A DNA stretch of 64,000 bases, taken from contig NZ_PDIZ01000001.1 of assembly GCF_002563635.1 (NCBI RefSeq), positions 682,001 to 746,000 on the forward strand. Direction: 5' to 3'. The first letter of the stretch is position 1. Every line of letters starts with the position of its first letter. This document shows positions 50,567 to 61,900 of this stretch, piece after piece. The notes beneath the pieces were generated by a model. It worked only from the letters and a program-made list of their open reading frames with translations, was not told where the DNA came from and searched no databases. The translations under genes were made by a program, and so were the position numbers. Source of the stretch: Bacillus sp. es.036. Lineage in GTDB: Bacteria; Bacillota; Bacilli; Bacillales; Guptibacillaceae.

Positions 50567-53500
50567 ATGACAGTGAAATTTGTCATTGGTCGTTCAGGAA
50601 GTGGGAAATCGAATCATTGTTTAACAGAAATGCAAAATGAACTAACCGATCGGCCAATCGGACAGGATATGATTTACCTCGTTCCTGAGCAAATGACGTT
50701 TCAATCAGAGTATGAATTAGTACATAATAGAGGTTTAAAAGGAATGATTCGAGCGCAGGTTTTTAGTTTCACAAGACTTGCCTGGAAAGTACTTCAAGAA
50801 ACTGGGGGCATGGCTCGTCCTCATTTAAGTAGTGTTGGAACAAGTATGATGCTTCGACAGATCATTGAGGAAAATAAGCAGCAATTACGAATTTATCAGC
50901 GTTCTTCTGAGAAAACAGGATACGTGGAACAGCTAAATGATATGGTAACGGAATTTAAGCGGTATTGTCTCGAACCAGATGATATCAAGAGCTTTGCTGA
51001 TGATTTTTATGTAGAAGATGAGCGGAACATACTTCGAGATAAGCTCTATGACTTGCATCTTGTTTACGAAGCTTTTCAAAAGAAGATGATAGGTCACTAC
51101 CTCGATTCAGAAGACTATTTAGCGCTGCTGGCAGAGAAAATTGAGGAATCAGACTATCTAGCGAACGCTACAATATGGATAGACGGCTTTCATAGTTTTA
51201 CCCCTCAGGAACTACTGGTCATTCAATCTTTAATGAAAAAAGGAACCACCCTTACGTTTACGATTACGATGGATTCTGAAATGGTCCCTTCCGCTATTCA
51301 TGAACTCGACCTGTTTCATGAACCAGGTAAAACATATCAAACCCTTCAGGGACTGGCGAATGAAGAAGGGGTAGAAATCGAGGAACCTCTCGTTTTAACA
51401 ACGCAGAAGAGGTATCAAAACAGAGAGATCTCTCATTTAGAAGCTAATTATGGTGAACGGCCGCCGGTTGTTTATCGTGGGGAGTTGCAGCACATACAAG
51501 TTCATCATGCAGTGAATATACGTTCTGAAGTTGAGGCAGTAGCACGAGAAGCGCTAAGGCTTGTGCGAGATGAAGGTTATCGTTACAGGGATATTTCAAT
51601 CATGGTACGCAATATGTCAACTTATTATGAACTTGTGGAAACGATATTCGAGGATCACGGGATTCCAATTTTCTCAGATCAAAAGCGGACAATGCTTCAT
51701 CACCCGTTAATTGAGTTGATTCGCTCAAGTTTGGATATTATCCAGTACAACTGGCGCTATGAATCGGTTTTTCGATGTGTCAAAACGGAGCTATTGTTTC
51801 CAGACGATACGGGGGAAAGCTTTGAAACCATTCGCGAACGGATGGATGAGCTTGAAAATTACGTTATAGCAAAAGGCATCAAAGGCTATCGTTGGAAAAC
51901 TGGTGAAAGATTTAAAGCAAATATTTATCGTCAGCTAGAAGATAAAGAAGTCATCACTTCCGATGATCTCGAAAAAATGGAAGATCGCCTCAATGAAACG
52001 AAAGACTGGATTGCGACGCCGCTTGAGAAATTTGAGAGACACATGACAAAAGCAAAAACCGTTGAAGAAATGTGCGAAATTCTTTATTATCTTCTTGAAA
52101 ATTGCCACGCAGCGGAAAAAATCGATCGTTTAAAAGAGCGGGCAGAAAAGGCAGGTCACCTTGCCAAAGCACGTGAACATGATCAGGTTTGGGACGCAGT
52201 GATTTCGCTACTTGATGAAACAGTGGAATTAATTGGTGATCAGAAACTCTCCGTGGAGCAATTTACAAAGTTGCTTGAAGCCGGAATGGAAAATATGAAA
52301 TTTGCTCTCGTACCTGCTTCACTTGACCAGGTAGTGATTGGAAGCATTGATCGTACAAGATTTACTGATGTAAAATGTGGCTTTCTTCTAGGTGTAAATG
52401 AAGGTGTCTTACCGGCTCGCATTCAGGAAGATGGACTGTTAAGTGAGCAGGATAGAGAAAAGTTAGAAGAACAGGGAATTCAGTTAGCACCTGGGTTGAA
52501 GCGGCGTTTGCTTGATGAAGAATTTTTGATTTACCATTCGCTAGCTACACCTTCGGATTCTTTATGGGTTAGCTGTCCACTTGCTGATGAAGAAGGAAAG
52601 GGTCTGCAGCCTTCTATCGTCATGAATCGATTGCAGGAGATGTTCCCGGATCTTGAGATGGGACTGAAATTTGCAGAGCCTGGTGAAGAAGCAACGGAAG
52701 AACTCTCTTTCATAACAAACCCATCCAAGACAATAGGGCGACTGACGGGACAGCTTCGACAATGGCACCGAGGGTATCCGATTGATCCTATTTGGTGGGA
52801 TGCATACAACTGGTTTATTTCGGCTCCAACTGAGAAAGATCGCGTACGCTTAATTGATAGTCTTTTTTATCGAAATAAAGCCGAACGTCTAACTGAATCA
52901 ACGAGTAGAAAACTTTATGGTCACCAAATTCAGACGAGTGTTTCAAGAATGGAAAGATATAAATCTTGTGCTTTCTCTCAGTTTGCTTCTCATGGTTTAC
53001 GCTTAAAAGAACGAGCGACATTCAAGCTTGAAGCGCCTGATATCGGACAGCTGTTTCATGCGGCGCTCAATATGATCGCCGAAACGATTAAGCAGCGTCA
53101 CTGGGATTGGGCAAAACTCTCATCTAATCAATATTATGAACTTTCAGGACAAATCGTTGAACAGCTCGCACCAAAGTTACAGAATGAAATTCTATTAAGT
53201 TCAAATCGCTATCATTATATTATGAGAAAGCTAACGCAAGTTGTTGGCCGCGCCTCGTCCGTTCTTGGGCAACAGGCAAAGAAAAGCGGGTTTCAACCAG
53301 CAGGACTTGAATTAGGATTTGGGCCCAATCAAGAGCTCCCTCCAATCGAGTTCACGCTTAAAAATGGTGTTAAAATCCAGCTCATCGGACGTGTCGATCG
53401 GGTTGATCAGGCACTGAACGGAGAAGAGCTTCTCCTTCGTATTATCGACTATAAGTCTAGCGGTACTTCTCTTGATCTATCGGAAGTGTATTTTGGACTC

Positions 53501-54058
53501 GCGCTACAAATGCTGACGTATCTCGATGTTGTTATATCCAATGCGAACGTCTGGCTTGGAAGAGAGGCAACTGCTGCGGGTATGCTTTATTTTCATGTCC
53601 ACAACCCTATGCTCCAAACATCAGCGCCTGGACAAGCGGCAATTCAACAGGAGCTTTTCAGAAAGTTTAAGATGAAGGGACTTCTCCTTGCTGATAAAGA
53701 CGTTGTGAGCTTAATGGATAATGAGATAGAAACGAAGAAATCGGATATTATTCCGGCCGCACTGAAAAAAGATGGTAGCTTTTACAAAAACTCGTCCGTC
53801 TTATCTTCTGATGATTTTCATGCGCTTCGTTCTTATACAAGAAAAACGATTCAATCGATTGGATCGGAAATTTCAGATGGCCGTATTGAGATTGATCCTT
53901 ATAAAATGAAAGATCGAGTACCATGTACATTCTGTTCATACCGATCCTTTTGCCAGTTTGATCAGGCGATGGAAGATAATGCTTATCGTCCTATTACTGC
54001 TCAGGATGACGAAACGATTTTAAGACGCATGAGAGAGGAGGCAGATGATGATAACTAA
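50567..54058 (+). CDS. addB: Helicase-nuclease AddAB, subunit AddB
   Basis: A 1163-residue subunit of the AddAB complex that processes double-strand ends for recombination. Walker A-like GRSGSGKS is at ~8-15. The C-terminal nuclease shows LRIIDYKSSG, and the Fe-S cluster cysteines are MERYKSC (one) and CTFCSYRSFC (three). Size equals the B. subtilis protein (1166 aa). It overlaps addA by 14 nt. GTAGGAGGTAGAGC precedes the ATG. Confidence 0.97.
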   Translation: MTVKFVIGRSGSGKSNHCLTEMQNELTDRPIGQDMIYLVPEQMTFQSEYELVHNRGLKGMIRAQVFSFTRLAWKVLQETGGMARPHLSSVGTSMMLRQIIEENKQQLRIYQRSSEKTGYVEQLNDMVTEFKRYCLEPDDIKSFADDFYVEDERNILRDKLYDLHLVYEAFQKKMIGHYLDSEDYLALLAEKIEESDYLANATIWIDGFHSFTPQELLVIQSLMKKGTTLTFTITMDSEMVPSAIHELDLFHEPGKTYQTLQGLANEEGVEIEEPLVLTTQKRYQNREISHLEANYGERPPVVYRGELQHIQVHHAVNIRSEVEAVAREALRLVRDEGYRYRDISIMVRNMSTYYELVETIFEDHGIPIFSDQKRTMLHHPLIELIRSSLDIIQYNWRYESVFRCVKTELLFPDDTGESFETIRERMDELENYVIAKGIKGYRWKTGERFKANIYRQLEDKEVITSDDLEKMEDRLNETKDWIATPLEKFERHMTKAKTVEEMCEILYYLLENCHAAEKIDRLKERAEKAGHLAKAREHDQVWDAVISLLDETVELIGDQKLSVEQFTKLLEAGMENMKFALVPASLDQVVIGSIDRTRFTDVKCGFLLGVNEGVLPARIQEDGLLSEQDREKLEEQGIQLAPGLKRRLLDEEFLIYHSLATPSDSLWVSCPLADEEGKGLQPSIVMNRLQEMFPDLEMGLKFAEPGEEATEELSFITNPSKTIGRLTGQLRQWHRGYPIDPIWWDAYNWFISAPTEKDRVRLIDSLFYRNKAERLTESTSRKLYGHQIQTSVSRMERYKSCAFSQFASHGLRLKERATFKLEAPDIGQLFHAALNMIAETIKQRHWDWAKLSSNQYYELSGQIVEQLAPKLQNEILLSSNRYHYIMRKLTQVVGRASSVLGQQAKKSGFQPAGLELGFGPNQELPPIEFTLKNGVKIQLIGRVDRVDQALNGEELLLRIIDYKSSGTSLDLSEVYFGLALQMLTYLDVVISNANVWLGREATAAGMLYFHVHNPMLQTSAPGQAAIQQELFRKFKMKGLLLADKDVVSLMDNEIETKKSDIIPAALKKDGSFYKNSSVLSSDDFHALRSYTRKTIQSIGSEISDGRIEIDPYKMKDRVPCTFCSYRSFCQFDQAMEDNAYRPITAQDDETILRRMREEADDDN

Positions 54059-57000
54059 ACCTGAAGGATCAAGATGGACTGATGAGCAGTGGGAAGCCAT
54101 TGCTTCAAGAAACCAAGATGTTTTAGTAGCCGCTGCGGCAGGGTCGGGGAAAACCGCTGTTTTAGTTGAACGAATTATAAGACGTTTAGCCGATGAAAAA
54201 GATCCGGCTGAAGTTGATCGGATTCTAGTCGTAACATTTACGAATGCAGCAGCTGCTGAAATGCGCCACCGAATTGGAGAAGCGCTTGAAGAAAAGCTGA
54301 AGGAAGATCCTTCTTCGCTATACTTAAGAAGACAGCTTTCTATGTTAAATCGTGCTTCTATTTCTACACTACATTCGTTTTGTATGGAAGTTCTTCGCCG
54401 CTATTATTACAAGATCGATCTTGATCCTGCTTTTCGAGTAGCCGATCAAACGGAAGCCGCTTTACTTCGTGAAGAAGCGATGGAAGAGCTCTTTGAAGAG
54501 CACTACAGCCAGAAAGAAAATGAAGCATTTTATGACCTCGTCGACCGCTATAGTAGTGATCGGAGCGACGTCGATCTTCAGCTTCTAGTTGAACGACTTT
54601 TTCATTTCTCTTCAAGTCATCCTTGGCCGAAACAGTGGTTGGCAGATAGTGTAGATTTATATAAACATGCAGGTAATAAAAGCTTCGATGAGCTGATCTG
54701 GGTAGAGGAATTAAAGAAAGATGTTGTGCTTCAGTTAGAAGGAATGCGTGAAGTGCAGGAAAAAGCCCTTTCCATTTCATCTTCCCCAGGTGGTCCAGAA
54801 CCGTACCTTTCCACGTTAGAAATCGAGCGCGAAATGGTGAATGGACTTCTCCAGGCTTCTAAGGAATCATGGGCAGCATTAAAAAACGCGTTTGAAGCTG
54901 TTTCATTTGGACGCTTAAAGCCTTGTAAAGGTGACCAGTTTGATCCTGAGCTTATTGATGCTGTCAAAGGAATGCGTGATCGGGTAAAGAAAACCGTTCA
55001 AAGTATGAAAGAAGATCTGTTTCAACGGGAAGCAGAGGAGTATCTTGAGGATATCCAAAAACTTGCGCCTGTTCTTGAAACGTTATCTTCTCTCGTAAAT
55101 GAATTTAGGGATAAGTATGCTGATCTAAAAAAAGAAAAGGGACTTGTTGACTACAGTGACCTTGAGCATTACTGTCTTTCGATTTTATTAGATGAGGCAT
55201 CAACATCTGATAACCCTATCGCTTCAAGTGCGGCGAAGGAATATCAGACGCAGTTCGCTGAAGTGCTCATTGATGAGTACCAGGATACGAACTCTGTTCA
55301 AGAAACGATTCTTAATGCCATTAGCCGAACGTCCGAACACGGTGGGAATCGTTTTATGGTAGGTGATGTTAAACAAAGTATATACAGGTTTAGACTTGCT
55401 GAGCCTGGGTTATTTCTAGCAAAATATAAGTCGTTTGGCCGCTCTTCAGATGAGCCTACTAAACGCATCGATCTTGCACGAAACTTTCGAAGTCGTGAGG
55501 AAGTTCTAAATAGCACCAACTTTATTTTTAAACAAATTATGGATGAACGCGTTGGAGAAATAAAATATGATCGTGCAGCTGAACTTATTCCTGGTGCAGA
55601 GTATCCGAAGTCTCAATCGGTGGTACCAGAAGTTCATGTGATTGATCAAAGCTCTGATGTAGAAGAAGATGAAGAGGTTGAAAAAGTTCAGCTTGAAGCA
55701 CGTCTAATTGCATCGAACATTAAATCCATGATGGGAAAGAGCGAAAACGAGCGAACGAAAATATACGATCGAAAAGAAGATCGGATGAGACCTATTCAGT
55801 ACAGAGATATGGTGATCTTAATGCGCGCCACTAGTAGCTGGGCGCCGGTTATGATGGAAGAATTAAAGCAGGCGGGTATTCCATCTTATTCAGACCTTGC
55901 GACAGGGTATTTCGAAGCGACAGAAGTAGCGATCATGATGAGTCTTCTAAACGTGATCGATAATCCCTATCAGGATATTCCGCTCGCATCTGTCTTGCGA
56001 TCACCGATTATTGGGTTATCGGAAGAAGAACTTGCGTTGATTCGGATAAATGAGAAGCAATCAAGTTATTATCTCGCCATGCAGGCGTATTGTGAGACAG
56101 AGTCAGCTGAGCTTTCAGAGAAAATAGCACGATTTATCGATGATTTAAATCGCTGGCGAGAACAGGCAAGGCAGTCATCGTTAAGTGAATTAATTTGGCA
56201 ATTGTATCGCGAAACGAATTACTATGAATTTGTCGGCGGAATGCCCGCTGGTTTGCAACGCCAGGCGAATCTGCGTGCTTTATATGATCGTGCAAGACAA
56301 TACGAAGCAACCTCATTTCGTGGATTGTTCCGCTTTCTGCGGTTTATCGATCGAATGAAAGAGCGAGGAAGTGATCTTGGAACAGCCCGTGCGCTTGGAG
56401 AGCAGGAAGATGTTGTGCGCGTGATGACGATTCACAAAAGCAAAGGACTTGAATTCCCTGTTGTCTTTGTCGCAGGCATAGCAAAGCAATTCAACATGAG
56501 AGACATGGCAAATCAAATGCTTCTTCATAAAGAATTCGGTTTAGCAACGAAATACATTGATCCAATCAATCGTATTAGTTATCCGACGTTACCTTACTTT
56601 ACATTACAAAAGCGAATGAAACTTGAGCTATTGGCTGAAGAAATGCGGGTTCTTTACGTTGCTTTAACGAGAGCAAAAGAAAAATTAATTCTAGTTGGTA
56701 CGGTGAATGACTGGGAGAAAGAATTACTCTCCTGGGCAGAGGCACCAGGAGAGGAGTGGCTCCTTTCTGATTATGAGCGCTCAACAAGTAAAACGTATTT
56801 GAGCTGGATTGGACCATCTATTATCAGGCATCAAGATCTTTCTTCCATAACAGACGGCATCGCTAGTTTCCTGAAACATGATGAGGTTTTTCATCACCCA
56901 TCACGATGGTCGTTAACGCTCCATCAAGCTTCGAATTTTTCTCAAGTTGAAGCAGAAGACGTTAAGAAACACGAGGAATACGAGGAACTCATTCGAAGGA

Positions 57001-57761
57001 AAGCCTACGTTCCAGAAGAAAGTGCCTTTAAAGACGTTGTTCATAATCGTCTTAATTGGACATATCCACACCAGGCAGCTGCTGAAACAAGATCAAAGCA
57101 GTCGGTAACGGAAGTGAAGCGTCAGCGGGAAATTTTCCAGGACGAACGGAGTGACGATCGCCTTGTAAAAGGCTTTAGCCAATCGTTAAAAGAACGCCCA
57201 CGCTTTCTTCAAAGTAAAAAGCTTACGCCTGCTGAGCGCGGAACCGCGATGCATATCGTTATGCAGCATATTGATTTGCACCAACGGCATGAAGAAAAGG
57301 ATATTAAAGAATTAATCGCAAAGCTTGAAACGAAAGAATTATTAACTAACGATCAGGCTCAAGCCATTGATGTGAAACAAATTAAGCACTTGATTGATTC
57401 TGATCTAGGTGACAAGATGAGAAATGCGGTCGAAATATATAAAGAGGTTCCCTTTAGTCTCGGGGTGGATTCGAAGTGGATTTATCCAGAATTCAAAGGA
57501 GACCAAGAAACGGTCGTGTTACAGGGGGTTATTGATTGTATCCTGCGCGATCAACACGGAGAATTACTGTTAGTCGATTATAAAACAGACGTGATTGAAA
57601 ATCGTTTTTCTTCAGAGCAACAGGCAATGGAGACAATGAAACGACGTTATACAACACAGCTTCAACTATATGAAAAAGCGATTAATGAGATTTGGGGTTT
57701 GCCTTGTAAAGAAAAAATTCTTTTCTTTTTTGATGGTGGCAAATCACTCTTAATCGATTAA
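54045..57761 (+). CDS. addA: Helicase-nuclease AddAB, subunit AddA
   Basis: A 1238-residue UvrD/Rep-type 3'-5' helicase with C-terminal nuclease. Motifs: Q-motif TDEQWEAIA, Walker A AAAGSGKTAVL, FTNAAAAEMR, LIDEYQDTN (Walker B), GDVKQSIYRFR, VRVMTIHKSKGLEFPVVF, VALTRAKEKL, and nuclease LLLVDYKTD (~1170). It starts inside addB with GAGGAGGC as ribosome site; ATG 54048 is an equivalent second choice. Confidence 0.97.
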   Translation: MMITKPEGSRWTDEQWEAIASRNQDVLVAAAAGSGKTAVLVERIIRRLADEKDPAEVDRILVVTFTNAAAAEMRHRIGEALEEKLKEDPSSLYLRRQLSMLNRASISTLHSFCMEVLRRYYYKIDLDPAFRVADQTEAALLREEAMEELFEEHYSQKENEAFYDLVDRYSSDRSDVDLQLLVERLFHFSSSHPWPKQWLADSVDLYKHAGNKSFDELIWVEELKKDVVLQLEGMREVQEKALSISSSPGGPEPYLSTLEIEREMVNGLLQASKESWAALKNAFEAVSFGRLKPCKGDQFDPELIDAVKGMRDRVKKTVQSMKEDLFQREAEEYLEDIQKLAPVLETLSSLVNEFRDKYADLKKEKGLVDYSDLEHYCLSILLDEASTSDNPIASSAAKEYQTQFAEVLIDEYQDTNSVQETILNAISRTSEHGGNRFMVGDVKQSIYRFRLAEPGLFLAKYKSFGRSSDEPTKRIDLARNFRSREEVLNSTNFIFKQIMDERVGEIKYDRAAELIPGAEYPKSQSVVPEVHVIDQSSDVEEDEEVEKVQLEARLIASNIKSMMGKSENERTKIYDRKEDRMRPIQYRDMVILMRATSSWAPVMMEELKQAGIPSYSDLATGYFEATEVAIMMSLLNVIDNPYQDIPLASVLRSPIIGLSEEELALIRINEKQSSYYLAMQAYCETESAELSEKIARFIDDLNRWREQARQSSLSELIWQLYRETNYYEFVGGMPAGLQRQANLRALYDRARQYEATSFRGLFRFLRFIDRMKERGSDLGTARALGEQEDVVRVMTIHKSKGLEFPVVFVAGIAKQFNMRDMANQMLLHKEFGLATKYIDPINRISYPTLPYFTLQKRMKLELLAEEMRVLYVALTRAKEKLILVGTVNDWEKELLSWAEAPGEEWLLSDYERSTSKTYLSWIGPSIIRHQDLSSITDGIASFLKHDEVFHHPSRWSLTLHQASNFSQVEAEDVKKHEEYEELIRRKAYVPEESAFKDVVHNRLNWTYPHQAAAETRSKQSVTEVKRQREIFQDERSDDRLVKGFSQSLKERPRFLQSKKLTPAERGTAMHIVMQHIDLHQRHEEKDIKELIAKLETKELLTNDQAQAIDVKQIKHLIDSDLGDKMRNAVEIYKEVPFSLGVDSKWIYPEFKGDQETVVLQGVIDCILRDQHGELLLVDYKTDVIENRFSSEQQAMETMKRRYTTQLQLYEKAINEIWGLPCKEKILFFFDGGKSLLID

Positions 57762-57768
57762 AAATAGC

Positions 57769-57792
57769 CGGGCGAATGTCCGGCTTCTTCAT
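57769..57792 (+). terminator. Weak hairpin between addA and sbcD
   Basis: AGCCGG / CCGGCT followed by TCTTCATTT, so it is probably a partial attenuator rather than a full stop. Confidence 0.4.
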
Positions 57793-57823
57793 TTCAAAAA
57801 TAAAACGATAAGGAGTGAGAAAC

Positions 57824-58984
57824 ATGAAATTGCTTCATACCGCTGACTGGCATCTTGGCAAAACATTAGAAGGTAGAAGCCGCCTTCCTGAACAGCGAGC
57901 GTTTCTTGAAGAGCTTCAAATGATTGCAGATGAAGAAAATGTAGACGCGATTTTAATGGCTGGTGACGTGTTTGATACAGTCAACCCCCCAGCAGCCGCA
58001 GAAACCCTTTTTTATGAAGCTGCTGTGAAATTAACAAGCAGAGGCGAGCGTCCACTTATTATTATTTCGGGCAACCACGACAATCCAGAACGGTTATCGG
58101 CTTCACGTCCACTAGCTCATACAAGTGGCATCACGATTATTGGCTTTCCAACAATAGATCCGGTTGAAATAACGGTTCGAAATGGACAAAAGCTTTCGAT
58201 CGCGGCTCTTCCTTATCCGTCGGAATCCCGATTAAATGAATGTTTAACAGAAGGCCAGGAAGAAGATGCACTCCAGCTCGCTTATGACGATCGCGTAAAA
58301 AAACTATTTAGCGATTTATCTGAGGCAGGTGGTGAGGATGCTGTTCATATTGCGATGAGTCACATTTACGTAGCTGGAAGCCGTGAAAGTGATTCAGAAA
58401 GGCCGATTCAAGTTGGCGGAGCTTATACCGTGTCTGCCAATTCCTTGCCAGAACAAGCGCAGTACGTGGCGCTTGGGCATTTGCACCGCCCTCAGACGAT
58501 TACGAAAGGTTCCGCCCTTGCCCGCTATTCAGGCTCTCCTCTCGCATATAGCTTTTCGGAGGCCAATCAAGCCAAATCAGTAACGATAATTGATGTTGAG
58601 CCGGATGGACTAGCTCACATTAGTGAAATTCCGTTACAGTCTGGAAAACCCCTTGTGCGCTGGGTTGCAGATGAGGGAATCGAACAAGTCTATACATGGT
58701 TAGAAGAAGGAAAAGACGAGGAAGCATGGATCGATCTCGAAGTGCATTTAAACGATACGCTTTCCATTGAAGAAATCCATCGTCTTCGCAGTCAACATAA
58801 AGGCTTTATACATATTAGACCCGTTTTTAAAAAGAAAGAAGAACAGCGTGAAGTGTCGTATGCGAATTTACCAATAGAAGAGCTTTTTAAACGGTTTTAT
58901 GAAAAGCAAACAGATGGTGCTGTCCCAGATGATGAACTTGTCCAGCTTTTTCTAGATTTATCACAGTCAGAGGAAGAGGAGTAA
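57824..58984 (+). CDS. sbcD: Nuclease SbcCD, subunit D
   Basis: A 386-residue Mre11-type nuclease with all phosphoesterase motifs: TADWHLGK (Asp, His), LMAGDVFDT, ISGNHD, HIAMSHIYV and GHLHRPQ. With SbcC it opens hairpins and clears blocked DNA ends. The frame begins nine bases earlier at a GTG; AAGGAGTGAG favours ATG 57824. It is 15 nt from sbcC. Confidence 0.96.
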   Translation: MKLLHTADWHLGKTLEGRSRLPEQRAFLEELQMIADEENVDAILMAGDVFDTVNPPAAAETLFYEAAVKLTSRGERPLIIISGNHDNPERLSASRPLAHTSGITIIGFPTIDPVEITVRNGQKLSIAALPYPSESRLNECLTEGQEEDALQLAYDDRVKKLFSDLSEAGGEDAVHIAMSHIYVAGSRESDSERPIQVGGAYTVSANSLPEQAQYVALGHLHRPQTITKGSALARYSGSPLAYSFSEANQAKSVTIIDVEPDGLAHISEIPLQSGKPLVRWVADEGIEQVYTWLEEGKDEEAWIDLEVHLNDTLSIEEIHRLRSQHKGFIHIRPVFKKKEEQREVSYANLPIEELFKRFYEKQTDGAVPDDELVQLFLDLSQSEEEE

Positions 58985-58999
58985 GAGAGGAGTGAGAAA

Positions 59000-61900
59000 A
59001 TGAGACCAATTACATTGTCCGTTTCAGGACTGCATAGTTTTCGTGAAAAACAAGAAATTGACTTTGAAACGCTTTGTCAGGGAGGGATTTTCGGGATTTT
59101 TGGCCCAACTGGTAGTGGGAAATCCTCTCTTCTTGATGCGATGACGCTTGCTCTTTACGGCAAAGTTGAACGGGCAACAAATAATACCCAGGGGATTATG
59201 AACCACGCGGAAGACACCTTATCTGTGTCATTTACGTTTGCACTGAGTGACTTACGCTATCGCGTAGAACGTACGTATAAAAGGTCAGGCGATGTATCCA
59301 TTCGCTCTGCTAATTCTCGTCTTATCGAAATCGGTGAAGAGAATACGGTACTAGCAGATAAAGACCGCGATGTTTCTCAAAAAATCCAGGAAATTCTCGG
59401 ATTAACAATTGATGATTTCACTCGCGCTGTTGTTCTACCTCAAGGGAAATTTGCGGAGTTTTTATCACTCAAAGGAACAGAAAGAAGGCAGATGCTCCAG
59501 CGCCTTTTTCAGCTTGAAAAATATGGTGATCAGTTTAACCGTCGATTAAAATCACGAGTGGATGAGAAAAAACATCAATTAAATGAAGTATCCGCGGAGC
59601 AAACTGGCCTTGGCGATGCCTCAAAAGAATTTCTTAAAGAAGCTAAGAATGCTGTGGATATCGCTGATAAAGCAGCTCAAAAAGCGAAAGAAGACCTCAT
59701 TTCAGCTGATAAGCAAAAAGAACACGTGATAGAAATCTGGAACCTTCAACAACAGCTTGCGGACCTCCAAGCTAAGAAAAACACGCTTTCAGAAGGCCAG
59801 GCTGAAATCGATGCAATTGAAGAAAAGATCGCCCAAGCAACGGCGGCTGCACAAATAAAACCCTATTTAGATGCGGTTGAAGCGACTGAGAAAGAAGTGC
59901 AGGATGCAAAGCTTCGTTACGAAGAGACGAAACGTGTATTAGAAGAAATGAAGTCCTTCTTTCAAACAACGAAAAAAGCTTACGAGGAAGAACGATCGAA
60001 CAAGGAGAAGCAAGAGCCGCTTCTTATTAAACAAATTAATGATCTTGAGCGAGGCTTGGCTCTTGAAAAAGAAATCAATCAGCTTACCAAACAGTTAAAG
60101 GATATTGAACAGCAATCTACCCGACATGACAAAGAAGCGAAAGCGGCTGAAGAGGAAACGTCAAAAGCGCAACAAGATTTAAAGAAAGCGCGGACGCTTC
60201 AGTCTGATTTAAATGAAGAACTTACAAGTCTCCAGGTCACCCCAGAAAAACGAAAGAAAATGGGAAGAGCACAAAGCTTAAAGCAGGAGTTTGAGTCGCT
60301 CAGTAAACAGCTTGAATCGGCTAAGATTGAAGAAAAAAAGCAGGACAATGAACAAAAGCGACTGCAGCCTCTTTACGAGGAAACCGTAAAAAATCTGAAT
60401 GAAATGAGAGAGCGGTATACAGGTTATTACCAAGCTGTGCTTTCAACTTACCATGCCGTTTCTTCCCACAAATTAACGCTCGAACAGCACATTCGAACGG
60501 TTCAAGAGGAAGTCGAACATAACGAGCGTAAACTAGACGAAAGTCGAGCGCATGCCATTGCGATTCGGCTTGCAAAAGGGTTAGGAGAAGGCGACGCGTG
60601 CCCTGTTTGTGGAGCGAAGGAACACGTTCATCTGGCAGATGGAGAAGATCATACAGCGGAAATCAAAGATCTCCTACAGCAAAAGGAACAAACGCGTGAA
60701 ACGTTAAAAGATAAGCTCCAATCAGCGAAGCAGCTTCAGTATCAGCTAGAACAAATGTCTGATGCGATGATAGCGCAAGAAGAAGGGTTTAACGTTCAGA
60801 AGGACTTGAACGAAGTGAAGCGTAACTTTTCAGTAGAAGAAATTCTTACTGAGATGAAGTCCCTTGCTCAAGATGTACGTGAATTAGAAGAGAAAGTGAA
60901 GCTTTTAGGGAAGAACATTCAAGAGAAGCAGTCAAAAGTTTCTGAGTATGCGTATCAGCTGACGCAAGTTCAGAACGAGCTTCAATCCAAGACCGAGAAA
61001 CGAATGGATCTAAGCAAAGAAACGGCATCGATTGAGGAAACCATTCAGAAAGAATTATCTCTTTCAGTTCACCAGATTGAAGCGGAAGTGGTTCATATTG
61101 AAAAAATGGATCAACAAGCAGACGTGATTCGTGAAAGACTTTCGAAAAGTGGGCCATATATTGAAGCCAAGGAACAACGTCTTCAGGAGCTTCAGGAAAA
61201 GATGCAGCAGTATTCTGTCCGAAAGGTAGAGTTAACAAGCTCGATTCATCAACTATCTGAACAAATGAAAAAAGCGGATGCAGATTATATTGCGATTGTC
61301 GGAAATACGTCGGCTCAAGAAGGTTTAACGCAAGTAAATAAGCAGCTAAATGAGATTCGTCAGGCTGAAAAAAGTTCGCTCGAGCAACTGCAACATGCAC
61401 AAGAACGCTACCAGCAAGCTGAAAGACGTGCAGCTGCTGATGAAAACTATAATAACGATGCGCAACTTCGTTTAAAGAAGGCTATCGAAACCTATGAAGC
61501 GGCTGAAGCATCTTCTATATTCGAAAATCGAACTCAGATTCGAAATGCTGAAGTATCGCAGGAACAGAAACTTAATTGGGAAAAGCGTGTGGAAGCGTAT
61601 CGGAATGAATGGAAGCAAACGGAGTACTCAATCGGTGAGCTTAACAAAAAGCTTGCGGGAAGAACGATCTCAGAAGATCATTACAACGAAACGATCCAGC
61701 ACGCAACAAGAGCAAACGAAGTTCGAGAAGAAGCGCTCTCTCAATTTGCGGCAGCACGTCACCATCTCGATGATGTGACAAAGCGACATGACCGTTATAT
61801 GGAACTCGAAACGATGCGAAAAACAGTCAGTGAAGAACTCGAAAAGCTTGGTAAGCTTCAAACAGTTTTCCGAGCAAATAGTTTTGTTGAATTTATTGCA